Source: Sinomonas cyclohexanicum (lineage in GTDB: Bacteria > Actinomycetota > Actinomycetes > Actinomycetales > Micrococcaceae). From it: a stretch of 64,000 nt of DNA. A program made the position numbers and the translations under genes. Location of the stretch: assembly GCF_020886775.1 (NCBI RefSeq), contig NZ_AP024525.1, positions 62,001-126,000 of the forward strand. Direction: 5' to 3'. Positions 25,773 to 34,056 of this stretch are shown here, piece by piece. The stretch's first letter is position 1, and every line of letters starts with the position of its first letter. Under the pieces are notes generated by a model that saw only the letters and a program-made list of their open reading frames with translations, made no database searches and was not told where the DNA came from.

Positions 25773-26600
25773 GTGGCGTCCCTTCCCGAGGGGGTAGCAG
25801 TGGCTGCTGGAGCCGAAGCAGGGGCGAGGGCCTCGAAGGAGAGCGCCCGCGAACGCCAGGACCAGATCCTGCGTCAGCTGCGCAGTTCGCCGTTCGTCTC
25901 GGTCTCCGAGCTCGTGCAGAACCTCGGCGTCTCCGACATGACCATCCGCCGTGACCTCAAGACCCTCTCCGCGCGGGGGGAGGTCAACGTCGTCCACGGT
26001 GGCGCGTCCCTCCCCTACGGGACGCCCGGCACGGTGGACTTCTCCCGCCGTGCCAAGAAGCTCTCCGAGGCCAAGCGCAAGATTGCCCAGGCCGCTCAGG
26101 CGTACATTCCCGAACGAGGGGTGATCGCAGTAGACGCCGGCACGACTGCCTTCGCGGTCATCCACGAGATGTCACCCGAGTTCCGGGGCACCGTGATCTC
26201 GCACTCGATCCCGGTCCTGCAGCACATGCTCTCCATGCCGAATGCGAGGGTGCTCGGCCTCGGGGGCGAGCTCCTCATCGAAAGCCAGGCCCTGGTCGGC
26301 CCTCGAGCCGTCGAGGGCCTCGCCGGCCTCAAGGCTGCCGTCCTGTTCCTGGGGGCCGCCGCCGTCGATGCCGACGGCGTGTATGTGGCCACTGATATGG
26401 AGCGACCGGTCAAGATGGCGCTGATCGACAGTGCCTCGCTCGTTGTCCTCGTCGCCGACCACGAGAAGTTCTCCGGGTCGGCTGCAGTCAGGCTCGTCGA
26501 TTTCTCAGCCATCGACGTCGTGCTCACCGATGCGCCTCCGCGCCAGGACGTCAGTCTGCGGCTGAAGGCTGCGGGCACCGAGGTCGTAGTGTGCCGATGA
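25773..26600 (+). CDS. DeoR family regulator of the sulfoquinovose operon (YihW-like)
   Basis: A 275-aa regulator. The N-terminal winged helix (about 25-80) has VSVSELVQNLGVSDMTIRRDLKTL, and the DeoR sensor domain has VIAVDAGTTAFAV and VGPRAVEGL. It is divergent from the kinase gene, so it most likely represses the SQ operon until an SQ-derived sugar phosphate appears, as CsqR/YihW does in E. coli. GTG 25773 is used; GTG 25800 behind GAGGGGG is a good alternative. Confidence 0.88.
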   Translation: MASLPEGVAVAAGAEAGARASKESARERQDQILRQLRSSPFVSVSELVQNLGVSDMTIRRDLKTLSARGEVNVVHGGASLPYGTPGTVDFSRRAKKLSEAKRKIAQAAQAYIPERGVIAVDAGTTAFAVIHEMSPEFRGTVISHSIPVLQHMLSMPNARVLGLGGELLIESQALVGPRAVEGLAGLKAAVLFLGAAAVDADGVYVATDMERPVKMALIDSASLVVLVADHEKFSGSAAVRLVDFSAIDVVLTDAPPRQDVSLRLKAAGTEVVVCR

Positions 26601-26720
26601 AGCGATCACTGATGGCCCTCAGCTGACGCCTGCTGTCCGCGGGTAAGGGGCGGCCCGCGGCGGAGTCAAGCCCCCGGGTATGGTCCGGTTTACCTGCTCG
26701 CCGATCACGCCAGAGGTGCT

Positions 26721-27745
26721 TCAGGCATCGAGAGCCAGGAGAGCCCGGGCCGTAGCCTCGTCGAGGACGAGTTCGGTAGCGAGGCGCGCGTTGAGCGCCC
26801 CGCGCAGGGCACGGGCCTTCGAGGGGCCGGAGACGACGCAGAAGCGATGTTTGACGCTGCGGAGGAGCGCGTGGTCGGTCTCGCGGTCGCCCGTTCGTTG
26901 AGAGCGATCCCCTCCGAGCTTCCATCCTCTCGGAAGAAGACGGTTGCGACATCGCCCACGACCCGCTCCTCAGCGAGGGACCGGAGGTCGGTGGGGTCCA
27001 GGTAGCCCCCGGTGTAGACGTGGCTTGGGACGTCCGCGTCAAGAGCGCCTATTCCGAACACCGCGAGGGACATCCGGGCCTGGAGGGCGAGAACACGGCG
27101 TACGCTGCGCTCGCTCCACATGAGCCGCTTGGCCTCCGCGCGGTCGAAGAAGGCCGGGACGGGGAACTCCTCGACGGCGGCGTCATAGGCAGCCGCGAAC
27201 CGTCGGATGATCTCGCTTGCGTAGCCGAGTCCCATGGTCTGGGTGTTGGCAGCGCCGTTGAGCTGGACGACGGTGCTGCTGTGGGTCGACTTTCGATTGA
27301 GGTAACGGCTCATCGCGGTGAGCGTGGAACCCCACGCGACCCCGATCACGGCCTCGGACTCGACGAACGGCGTGAGGGTGCGCGCAGCGTACATCGCGAC
27401 TCTGTCGAGTGTCTCCGTCTCGTTGAGGTGTGAGGGGTGGGGGACCACGTTGACGCGGACGCGATAGCGGCGCGAGATGGCCGATTCGAGCTCGGCCGAG
27501 GATTCCAGGGGGTTCCGGATCTGGATCTGCACGAGCCCGGTCTCCCGGGCGAACGCGAGCAGCCGCGAGACTGTCGAGCGCGATGTCCTGAGTTCCCGCG
27601 CGATGGCATCCATCGTGAGGTCTTGCAGGTAGTAGAGCTGCGCCGCAAGCAGCGCATCGCGCTGCTTGGGCGAAATGGGCGTTTGTGCGGATCCCCCGTC
27701 GCCGAGGAGCTCGGAATCCGGGCCGGACATGGGCATGCACGCCAT
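26721..27745 (-). CDS. SorC family sugar-binding transcriptional regulator; C-terminus probably frameshifted
   Basis: The N-terminal HTH (LTMDAIARELRTSRSTVSRLLAFAR) and most of the SorC sensor domain (VIGVAWGSTLTAMSRYL, FGIGALDADVPSHVY) are intact. After GIALNER the reading frame turns into a Ser/Arg-rich tail ending at 26705. The other frame gives DRETDHALLRSVKHRFCVVS and continues to TGA 26721, a normal SorC end. One extra base in the run CCC at 26890-26892 restores it. It faces glpD. The start is uncertain (27745, 27736 or 27730); ATG 27763 would lie within the operator. Confidence 0.78.
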
Positions 27746-27748
27746 TCT

Positions 27749-27762
27749 TGCACATTTGTGCA
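27749..27762. promoter_or_regulatory. Candidate SorC operator (inverted repeat)
   Basis: The arms TGCACA and TGTGCA are spaced by TT. It lies in the short gap between the divergent SorC and glpD genes, in an AT-rich stretch, and could control both. Confidence 0.5.
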
Positions 27763-27834
27763 TAGTTCTTGAATATCCTCTCAGGCCGGTCAAACAATGG
27801 TGCGAGATCCCCGGCCCGCCCAAGGAGGAAACCT

Positions 27835-29574
27835 GTGGCTTCCAAGCCGTACGCCACCGTCCCTGCTCACCCCGCGCCCTCACGGGCTGCCGTCTCCCGG
27901 CTCCGCGCGCGTCCTCGCGCGCAGGTGCTCATTATCGGTGGGGGCATCAACGGCGTCGGGACGTTCCGCGAGCTGGCCCTGCAAGGCGTCGATGTCGCCC
28001 TCGTCGAGGGCGGAGACTACTGCCAAGGGGCATCGGGGGCGTCCTCCCACATGATCCACGGTGGGATCAGATACCTCGAGAACGGCGAGTTCCGCCTCGT
28101 GCGAGAATCGGTTGCCGAGCGGAACCGGCTCTTGCGGATCGCACCGCACTACGTGAAGCCGCTGCAGACCACCATCCCGATCTTCAGCACGTTCTCCGGC
28201 ATGCTCAACGCGCCGCTGCGATTCCTGACCCATCGTTCCGGCCGGCCGGGGGAACGGGGTGCCGTGCTGATCAAGATCGGCCTGTCCTTGTACGATGCCT
28301 TCTCCCGGCGGGGCGGCTCTGTGCCCCGCCATCGGTTCGTGGGACGGAAGGGTGCTCAGGCCGAGCTGCCCCAGCTGCGCCACGACGTGAAGTACGCGGC
28401 GACCTACTTCGATGCGTCGGTGCACAACCCCGAACGGCTCACGCTCGACGTCCTCCGCGACGGCCTCGAGGCGTCGCCCGGGGCGCGGGCCGTCAACTAC
28501 GTGCGGGCGGTCGGAACGAACGACGGCGCCGTCCGGCTGCGCGACGAGCTCACCGGAGGCGAGTTCGACTTCGCTGCGGACGTTGTCGTCAACGCAACGG
28601 GCGCGTGGACCGACCTCACGAACGGCGCGCTCGGCGCCCGTACCAGGTTCATGGGCGGGACCAAGGGCTCGCACATCGTCCTCGACGCCCCCGAGCTGCT
28701 AGCGGCGACCCGGGGGCGCGAGATCTTCTTCGAGCACAGTGACGGGCGCATCGTCCTCATCTACCCGGTGGGGGACAGGGTCCTGGTCGGCACGACCGAC
28801 ATGGACGCCGGCGACGACCTGACGCCCACCTGCACCGATGCCGAGGTCCAGTACTTCTTCGACCTCATCCGCCATGTCTTCCCCGACGTCCCCGTGCGGC
28901 GCGAACAGATCGTCTACACGTTCTCCGGAGTGCGCCCGCTGCCGCGCCACGAGGACACCGCGCCCGGCTTCGTCTCCCGCGACTACCGCATCGAGCGGCA
29001 GGCGGACGGCGCTTCCGGGCCAGTCCGGCTGAGCCTCGTCGGCGGGAAGTGGACAACGTTCAGGGCGGTTTCGGAGCACCTGTCCGACGAAGTCCTCCGC
29101 GAACTCGGGGCGAGCCGGCGGACGAGCACTGCCGAGCTCGCGATAGGCGGCGGGGCCGGGTATCCATCGGAGGAGGGCGAGCTCGGCCAGTGGCTCGACG
29201 CTCTCGTCGGGGACGGCATCGATCCCACGAGGGCTCGAGTGCTCTTCGAGCGGTACGGGACTCGCTCGTCAGAGGTCGCCGCCTTCCTCCGCGCTGGGGA
29301 CGACAACGTCCTCGGGGGCACGGGTGAGTTGAGCGAACGCGAACTGGCCTACATGGCCGAGCACGAGCAGGTTGGGCATGTGGCCGACGTGCTGATCCGC
29401 CGCACGTCCCTCGCCTTCCGCGGCCTGGTCACGGCCGAACTCGTCCAGGCGGTGGCCGACGCCCTCGCACCCCACCTGGGGTGGGACGGTGAGCGCATCA
29501 CGGAGGAGGTCCGCCATGCCGTCAACACCCTTGTGGAGGGACACGGTCTGGCGGCCGATTCGCTCGTCGGTTGA
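27835..29574 (+). CDS. glpD: Glycerol-3-phosphate dehydrogenase, FAD-dependent
   Basis: A 579-aa membrane-associated flavoenzyme oxidising glycerol-3-phosphate to DHAP with electrons to quinone. The Rossmann motif is VLIIGGGINGVGTFRELALQG near residue 32, then SSHMIHGGIRYLE and FSGVRPLPRH. The C-terminal helical GlpD domain is present. GTG 27835 follows GGAGG. It forms an operon with glpK. No glpF gene lies beside them, so glycerol must enter in another way or arise inside the cell. Confidence 0.95.
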   Translation: MASKPYATVPAHPAPSRAAVSRLRARPRAQVLIIGGGINGVGTFRELALQGVDVALVEGGDYCQGASGASSHMIHGGIRYLENGEFRLVRESVAERNRLLRIAPHYVKPLQTTIPIFSTFSGMLNAPLRFLTHRSGRPGERGAVLIKIGLSLYDAFSRRGGSVPRHRFVGRKGAQAELPQLRHDVKYAATYFDASVHNPERLTLDVLRDGLEASPGARAVNYVRAVGTNDGAVRLRDELTGGEFDFAADVVVNATGAWTDLTNGALGARTRFMGGTKGSHIVLDAPELLAATRGREIFFEHSDGRIVLIYPVGDRVLVGTTDMDAGDDLTPTCTDAEVQYFFDLIRHVFPDVPVRREQIVYTFSGVRPLPRHEDTAPGFVSRDYRIERQADGASGPVRLSLVGGKWTTFRAVSEHLSDEVLRELGASRRTSTAELAIGGGAGYPSEEGELGQWLDALVGDGIDPTRARVLFERYGTRSSEVAAFLRAGDDNVLGGTGELSERELAYMAEHEQVGHVADVLIRRTSLAFRGLVTAELVQAVADALAPHLGWDGERITEEVRHAVNTLVEGHGLAADSLVG

Positions 29575-29611
29575 TCCCCGGGTCGGCATTTCATGAGATG
29601 GAGGAACCAGA

Positions 29612-31150
29612 TTGGCTGAGCAGGCGGGCGCGGCGCGGTACGTCATGGCAATCGACCAAGGCACGACGAGCACACGGGCCATCGTGTTCGACCACGGCGG
29701 TGCGATCGTCTCCTCCGGCCAGCTCGAGCACGAGCAGATCTTCCCGCAGGCCGGCTGGGTCGAGCACGACCCGAGGGAGATCTGGGACAACACACGCGAG
29801 GTGATCGGCCAGGCGCTCGCCAAGGCGAACCTGACGCGGCACGATATCGCCGCCGTCGGGATCACCAACCAGCGCGAGACCACGGTCGTGTGGGACAGGA
29901 CGACAGGCGAGCCCGTCTGCAACGCGATCGTCTGGCAGGACACCCGGACACAGCCCATCGTCGACGAGCTTGCAGCGGAGGGCGGCGTCGACCGCTTCAA
30001 AGACAAGGTCGGCCTCCCGCTTGCCACCTACTTCTCGGGGACGAAGATCAAGTGGATCCTCGACAATGTCGACGGCGCACGCGTGAAGGCGGAGGCGGGC
30101 ACGTTGCTCTTCGGCAACACCGACGCCTGGCTCCTCTGGAACCTCACCGGCGGAGTCGACGGCGGCATCCATGCGACGGACGTGACGAACGCGTCGCGCA
30201 CGCTCTTCATGGATCTCGAGAGCCTCGCCTGGGACCAGGAGATCCTCGACGCGTTCGGCGTTCCGGCCACGATGCTGCCGGAGATCAGGTCCTCCTCAGA
30301 GGTGTACGGCACCGTCCACAGCTCGCAGCTCCTGCGCGAGGTCCCCGTGGCCGGCATCCTGGGAGACCAGCAGGCGGCCACGTTTGGGCAGGCGGCCTTC
30401 GCGGCGGGCGAGGCGAAGAACACGTACGGAACGGGCTGCTTCGTCATCGTCAACACGGGGGAGGAGATCGTCCGCTCGCGGAACGGGCTCCTCACGACCG
30501 TGGGATACAGGCTCGGCGACGCGGAGCCCCACTACGCGCTCGAGGGATCCATCGCGGTGACCGGTTCGCTCATCCAGTGGCTTCGCGACAACCTCGGACT
30601 CATCACGTCGGCACCGGAGGTCGAGGACCTCGCCCGCTCCGTCAAGGACAATGGCGGCGTCTACATCGTGCCGGCCTTCTCCGGCCTGTTCGCGCCCCAT
30701 TGGCGCTCCGACGCCCGCGGGGCGATCGTCGGCCTCACGCGGTACGCGAATCGAGGCCACATCGCGCGGGCCGCGCTCGAGGCGACGGCGTTTCAGACCC
30801 GTGAAGTCCTCGATGCGGTCAACGCCGATTCCGGCGTTCCGCTGACAGAGCTCAAGGTCGACGGCGGCATGGTCGCCAACGACGCGCTCATGCAGTTCCA
30901 GGCGGACATCCTCGGCGTCGATGTCATCCGCCCGAAGGTCATCGAGACCACCGCCCTTGGCGCGGCCTACGCCGCGGGTCTCGCCGTCGGCTTCTGGAAC
31001 GACCTCGGCGAGCTCGCGGCGAACTGGGGCGAGGACAAGCGCTGGAGCCCCCGCCTCGACGGCGCCGAGCGGGAGCGGCAGATGCGGCTGTGGAAGAAGG
31101 CCGTGACGAAGTCGATGGACTGGATCGACTCCGACACAGTGACCGCCTGA
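29612..31150 (+). CDS. glpK: Glycerol kinase
   Basis: A 512-aa FGGY kinase producing glycerol-3-phosphate. The N-terminal [29 protein letters not shown] and WQDTRTQ (about 15-115) and the C-terminal ATP site [21 protein letters not shown] near 415 are complete. The start is TTG 29612 behind GGAGG at 8 bp. It lies 37 bp after glpD and converges with hxlA. Confidence 0.96.
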   Translation: MAEQAGAARYVMAIDQGTTSTRAIVFDHGGAIVSSGQLEHEQIFPQAGWVEHDPREIWDNTREVIGQALAKANLTRHDIAAVGITNQRETTVVWDRTTGEPVCNAIVWQDTRTQPIVDELAAEGGVDRFKDKVGLPLATYFSGTKIKWILDNVDGARVKAEAGTLLFGNTDAWLLWNLTGGVDGGIHATDVTNASRTLFMDLESLAWDQEILDAFGVPATMLPEIRSSSEVYGTVHSSQLLREVPVAGILGDQQAATFGQAAFAAGEAKNTYGTGCFVIVNTGEEIVRSRNGLLTTVGYRLGDAEPHYALEGSIAVTGSLIQWLRDNLGLITSAPEVEDLARSVKDNGGVYIVPAFSGLFAPHWRSDARGAIVGLTRYANRGHIARAALEATAFQTREVLDAVNADSGVPLTELKVDGGMVANDALMQFQADILGVDVIRPKVIETTALGAAYAAGLAVGFWNDLGELAANWGEDKRWSPRLDGAERERQMRLWKKAVTKSMDWIDSDTVTA

Positions 31151-31182
31151 TCTGCCTCCCGGCCGGGGGCTCGAGCGCTCGC

Positions 31183-31806
31183 TCAGACGATCGCCGCGCG
31201 GAGCTCGCGGGCGGCCTCGGCCGGGTCAGCGGCGCCGTAGATCGAGCCGCCGGCCACGGCGACGTCCGCCCCCGAGCGCTGGACCGAGGAGATCGTGGAC
31301 GCGTTCACTCCACCGGCCACCGCGAACGGGACGCGCGCGAGCTCCCCGGCAGTCAGCAGGACGCTGAGGTCGTAGCCGGGCTTTGCCTGCTCGTCGAGGC
31401 CCGCGTGGAACTCGACGTACTTCGCGCCGAGCTGGCGGGCCTCCTTGGCGCGGGCCACCTTGTCCTCGACCCCGATGAGGTCCACGACGACGCCCTTGTT
31501 GTGCGCTCGGGCGGCCTTGACGGCGCCGGCGATGGTGGAGTCGTCCGCGCTGCCGAGCACCGAGACGAGGTCGGCGCCGGCGGCGAAGGCCAGCTCGGCC
31601 TCGAGCTCGCCGGCGTCCATCGTCTTGAGATCCGCGAAGACGACCTTGTCCGGGTGGGCCTTCTTGACGGCCGTGACGGCGGAGAGGCCGGCGTTCTTCA
31701 CGAGCGGGGTGCCGAGCTCGATGATGTCGACGTGCTCGGCGACCTGCTGTGCCAGCGTGAGGGCCTCGTCGACGGTGAGGACGTCCATGGCGACCTGGAG
31801 CTTCAT
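31183..31806 (-). CDS. hxlA: 3-hexulose-6-phosphate synthase
   Basis: A 207-aa TIM-barrel enzyme of the OMP-decarboxylase superfamily. It joins formaldehyde to ribulose-5-phosphate. Motifs are LQVAMDVLTVDEAL, ELGTPLVKNAG, VFADLKTMDAGELE with the Asp-x-Lys-x-x-Asp metal/active site near 60, and FAVAGGVNAST. ATG 31806 follows GAAGGAA. With hxlB, 52 bp upstream, it forms the RuMP formaldehyde-fixation pair used for detoxification or methylotrophy. Confidence 0.94.
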   Translation of the reverse strand: MKLQVAMDVLTVDEALTLAQQVAEHVDIIELGTPLVKNAGLSAVTAVKKAHPDKVVFADLKTMDAGELEAELAFAAGADLVSVLGSADDSTIAGAVKAARAHNKGVVVDLIGVEDKVARAKEARQLGAKYVEFHAGLDEQAKPGYDLSVLLTAGELARVPFAVAGGVNASTISSVQRSGADVAVAGGSIYGAADPAEAARELRAAIV

Positions 31807-31858
31807 GGTGGTGTTTCCTTCGAGTAAGTAGTGGGATGGGTTGGTGGTCCTGCGGGGG

Positions 31859-32455
31859 CTATTCGAGGTTGGCGTGCCGAAGCCAGAGCTCCTCGGCGGC
31901 AGAGCCATCCGCCATCCACAGGCTCTGGAAGACCGCCTCGGCGGCGAGGAACAGCGTCTGCTCGAAGAGGCTGCCCGAGTACTGCCGGGACACCTCCCCG
32001 CCGTGGTCGGTCTTCTGCGCCGCGGGGATCACGACGACGGCGTCCGCCCGTGCGGCCAGCGGGGACGATGGGGCCGTCGTGTAGGCGGCGATCCGCGCGC
32101 CGACGGCCGCTGCGGTGCTCTTGCTCTTCACAACCCCGGCCGTCCGGCCCGAGCCCGAGGCCGCGACCAGGAGGTCCCCTGAACCAATGGCGGGCGTGGT
32201 CACCTCGCCGACGACGTGCACGTCGAGGCCGAGGTGCATGAGGCGCATCGCGGCCATCCGCAGGACGAGCCCGCTGCGGCCCGCGCCGACGACGAAGACC
32301 CGCCGCGCTTCCCGGACCATCCGGGCGACGGCGGCGAGCTCGCCCCGCTCGAGCGCGCCGGCGGCGGCAGAGACCTCCGCCTGGATGAGGCCAAGGCTCT
32401 CGTCGACGTCCTCGGCTTCGGTGCGGTGCCGCGGAGACGCGGTCTCAAGGGTCAT
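31859..32455 (-). CDS. hxlB: 6-phospho-3-hexuloisomerase
   Basis: A 198-aa SIS-domain isomerase converting hexulose-6-phosphate to fructose-6-phosphate. The sugar-phosphate fold is seen in VFVVGAGRSGLVLRMAAMRLMHLG (about 50-73), LLVAASGSGRTAGVV and the C-terminal LFEQTLFLAAEAV. ATG 32455 follows GAGGAG at 7 bp. It leads the hxlBA operon and is divergent from the LuxR regulator. Confidence 0.93.
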   Translation of the reverse strand: MTLETASPRHRTEAEDVDESLGLIQAEVSAAAGALERGELAAVARMVREARRVFVVGAGRSGLVLRMAAMRLMHLGLDVHVVGEVTTPAIGSGDLLVAASGSGRTAGVVKSKSTAAAVGARIAAYTTAPSSPLAARADAVVVIPAAQKTDHGGEVSRQYSGSLFEQTLFLAAEAVFQSLWMADGSAAEELWLRHANLE

Positions 32456-32525
32456 GCGATGCTCCTCTGGTGACGTGCTGCGGGGTGATGCCTCCAGCAT
32501 GCCGCCATCCCATTGGGTGGGTCAG

Positions 32526-32563
32526 CTGCCCGTCCAGGCGGAAGCAACTGCCCAAACGGGCAG
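32526..32563. promoter_or_regulatory. Candidate operator between hxlB and the LuxR regulator
   Basis: CTGCCC-AAAC-GGGCAG (32548-32563) is a perfect inverted repeat, and a second half-site CTGCCCG lies at 32526-32532. It overlaps the expected -35 region of the LuxR gene, whose -10 is TACACT at 32585-32590. Confidence 0.5.
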
Positions 32564-32596
32564 GCAGTTAGGAGGTAGGTCGCCTACACTGGGGCG

Positions 32597-33880
32597 ATGC
32601 CCGAACTCCACGGAGCCGTCACCGCCGAGACCCTCACGCTGCTCGACGCCGCTGGGGAGCTCGCCGAGGCGCCCCTGACGCAGATCGCCGCGAAGCTCCG
32701 CCGATTCCTGGCCCCCTACGTCCGCTGCTCGGCGCTCGTGATCTTCACCGAGGACTGCACGGGGCGCCCCCAGAAGAAGGACGGCGCCGAGGAGATCATC
32801 TCCAGGGTCTCCCTCGACGAACTCGAGCACGTCAGGGCATCCCTCGAGGGCCTCGAGCCTGCCTGGACGGCCGGCGAGGTCGGTGGGCGGACGCGCCCCC
32901 TCCTGGCCCTGCGGTCCCTGACCGGGGCCCTCCTCGTCCTGACCGACCCCGCGCCCGTGGCGCGGTCACGGACGGAGGTGGGGCCCGTCGTCGTGCGTCT
33001 GTGGCACCTCGCGGCGGTGCGGATCAGGGACAAGGTGGCGGAAGCGCCGGCCTCCTACCTGCGGGAGTCGCGGGCGGCGTCCGCGGAGCGTGCGCGGATC
33101 ACCGCCGAGCTCACTGACCTGCACTCGACCAGCCTCGAGACGATCCTGACGGCCCTGCGCTCTCCGGGCCAGTCCGACGCGGCCGCGCGCGCCTCCGCGA
33201 CCGAGCTCGCAGCCGCCGCGCTCGTGCGGCTGCGCGGCTCGGCGGACCGCACCGCCGCGCTCCTGGACGAGCCGGTGGCGAAGGCGTTCGAGCGGCTGCG
33301 CACCGACCTCCGGCCGCTCGAGCGTTTCGGCGGGGTCGACGTCCAGTTCGTCGAGCCGCCGGCGGACGGGCGTGCCCTTCCGGGCGAGGTCGCGCACGCG
33401 GCGCGGGCGATCGTGCGATCGCTGGTCCTCGCGATGGTGGAGCAGGACAGCGTCCACCGCATCCGCGTCCAGTGGGACTGTGACGGCACCAACCTGCTCG
33501 TGAACATCCGCGACGACGGCAAGGGCCAGCTCTCCCTCGCCGAGGACGGCGTGCGGAGGATCGAGGAGCGCGTCCAGGCGCTTGACGGCCGGCTCCGCAT
33601 GGAGGTCATGGCGGGCTGGGGTGCCGACGTGTCCGTCGCCCTGCCCCTCGACGTCCAGCGGACCGCCGCCCGCGAGCACACCGAGTGGGGCCTGGCCGCG
33701 CGCGAGGAGGAGGTCCTGCAGCTCCTCGGCACCGGCATGCCGAACCGTGGGATCGCCGCCGAGCTGCACATCAGCGAGAACACCGTGAAGTTCCACCTGC
33801 GCAACGTGTTCCGCAAGCTCGGGGTGTCCTCGCGGGCGCAGGCGATCGCTCTCCTCGGCGAGGTGCAGACGGCTACGTGA
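32597..33880 (+). CDS. LuxR-type regulator with degenerate histidine-kinase-like sensor
   Basis: This 427-aa protein joins an N-terminal GAF-like sensor (1-150, with Cys44 and Cys54), a HisKA_3/ATPase-like core and a LuxR DNA-binding domain (LAAREEEVLQLLGTG, then SENTVKFHLRNVFRKLGV; about 362-425). The phospho-acceptor motif reads ERARITAELTD, with Thr173 where kinases of this type have His in LHD, so autophosphorylation is unlikely. It is divergent from hxlBA and probably controls formaldehyde fixation. ATG 32597 lies 6 nt after TACACT, so it is probably leaderless. Confidence 0.87.
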   Translation: MPELHGAVTAETLTLLDAAGELAEAPLTQIAAKLRRFLAPYVRCSALVIFTEDCTGRPQKKDGAEEIISRVSLDELEHVRASLEGLEPAWTAGEVGGRTRPLLALRSLTGALLVLTDPAPVARSRTEVGPVVVRLWHLAAVRIRDKVAEAPASYLRESRAASAERARITAELTDLHSTSLETILTALRSPGQSDAAARASATELAAAALVRLRGSADRTAALLDEPVAKAFERLRTDLRPLERFGGVDVQFVEPPADGRALPGEVAHAARAIVRSLVLAMVEQDSVHRIRVQWDCDGTNLLVNIRDDGKGQLSLAEDGVRRIEERVQALDGRLRMEVMAGWGADVSVALPLDVQRTAAREHTEWGLAAREEEVLQLLGTGMPNRGIAAELHISENTVKFHLRNVFRKLGVSSRAQAIALLGEVQTAT

Positions 33881-34056
33881 GCGCGGCCGGACGCCGCGCG
33901 GCCGATCCAGCTCGACACACGCGTCCCCGCAACACCCACGCTGCTATCCACATAGGGACCTTGGCCGGGTGCGGACGCACGACGCCGGTGCGTAGGCTGG
34001 CGCTGTAGGCCCGCCGCGGGCCGCACGCAACGAGGGGGAACGGTGGGGGCACAGGG

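Noticed and set aside
33944-33952. CTATCCACA, a single DnaA-box-like site
   Set aside because: One mismatch and isolated; unlike the three clusters it has no companions.
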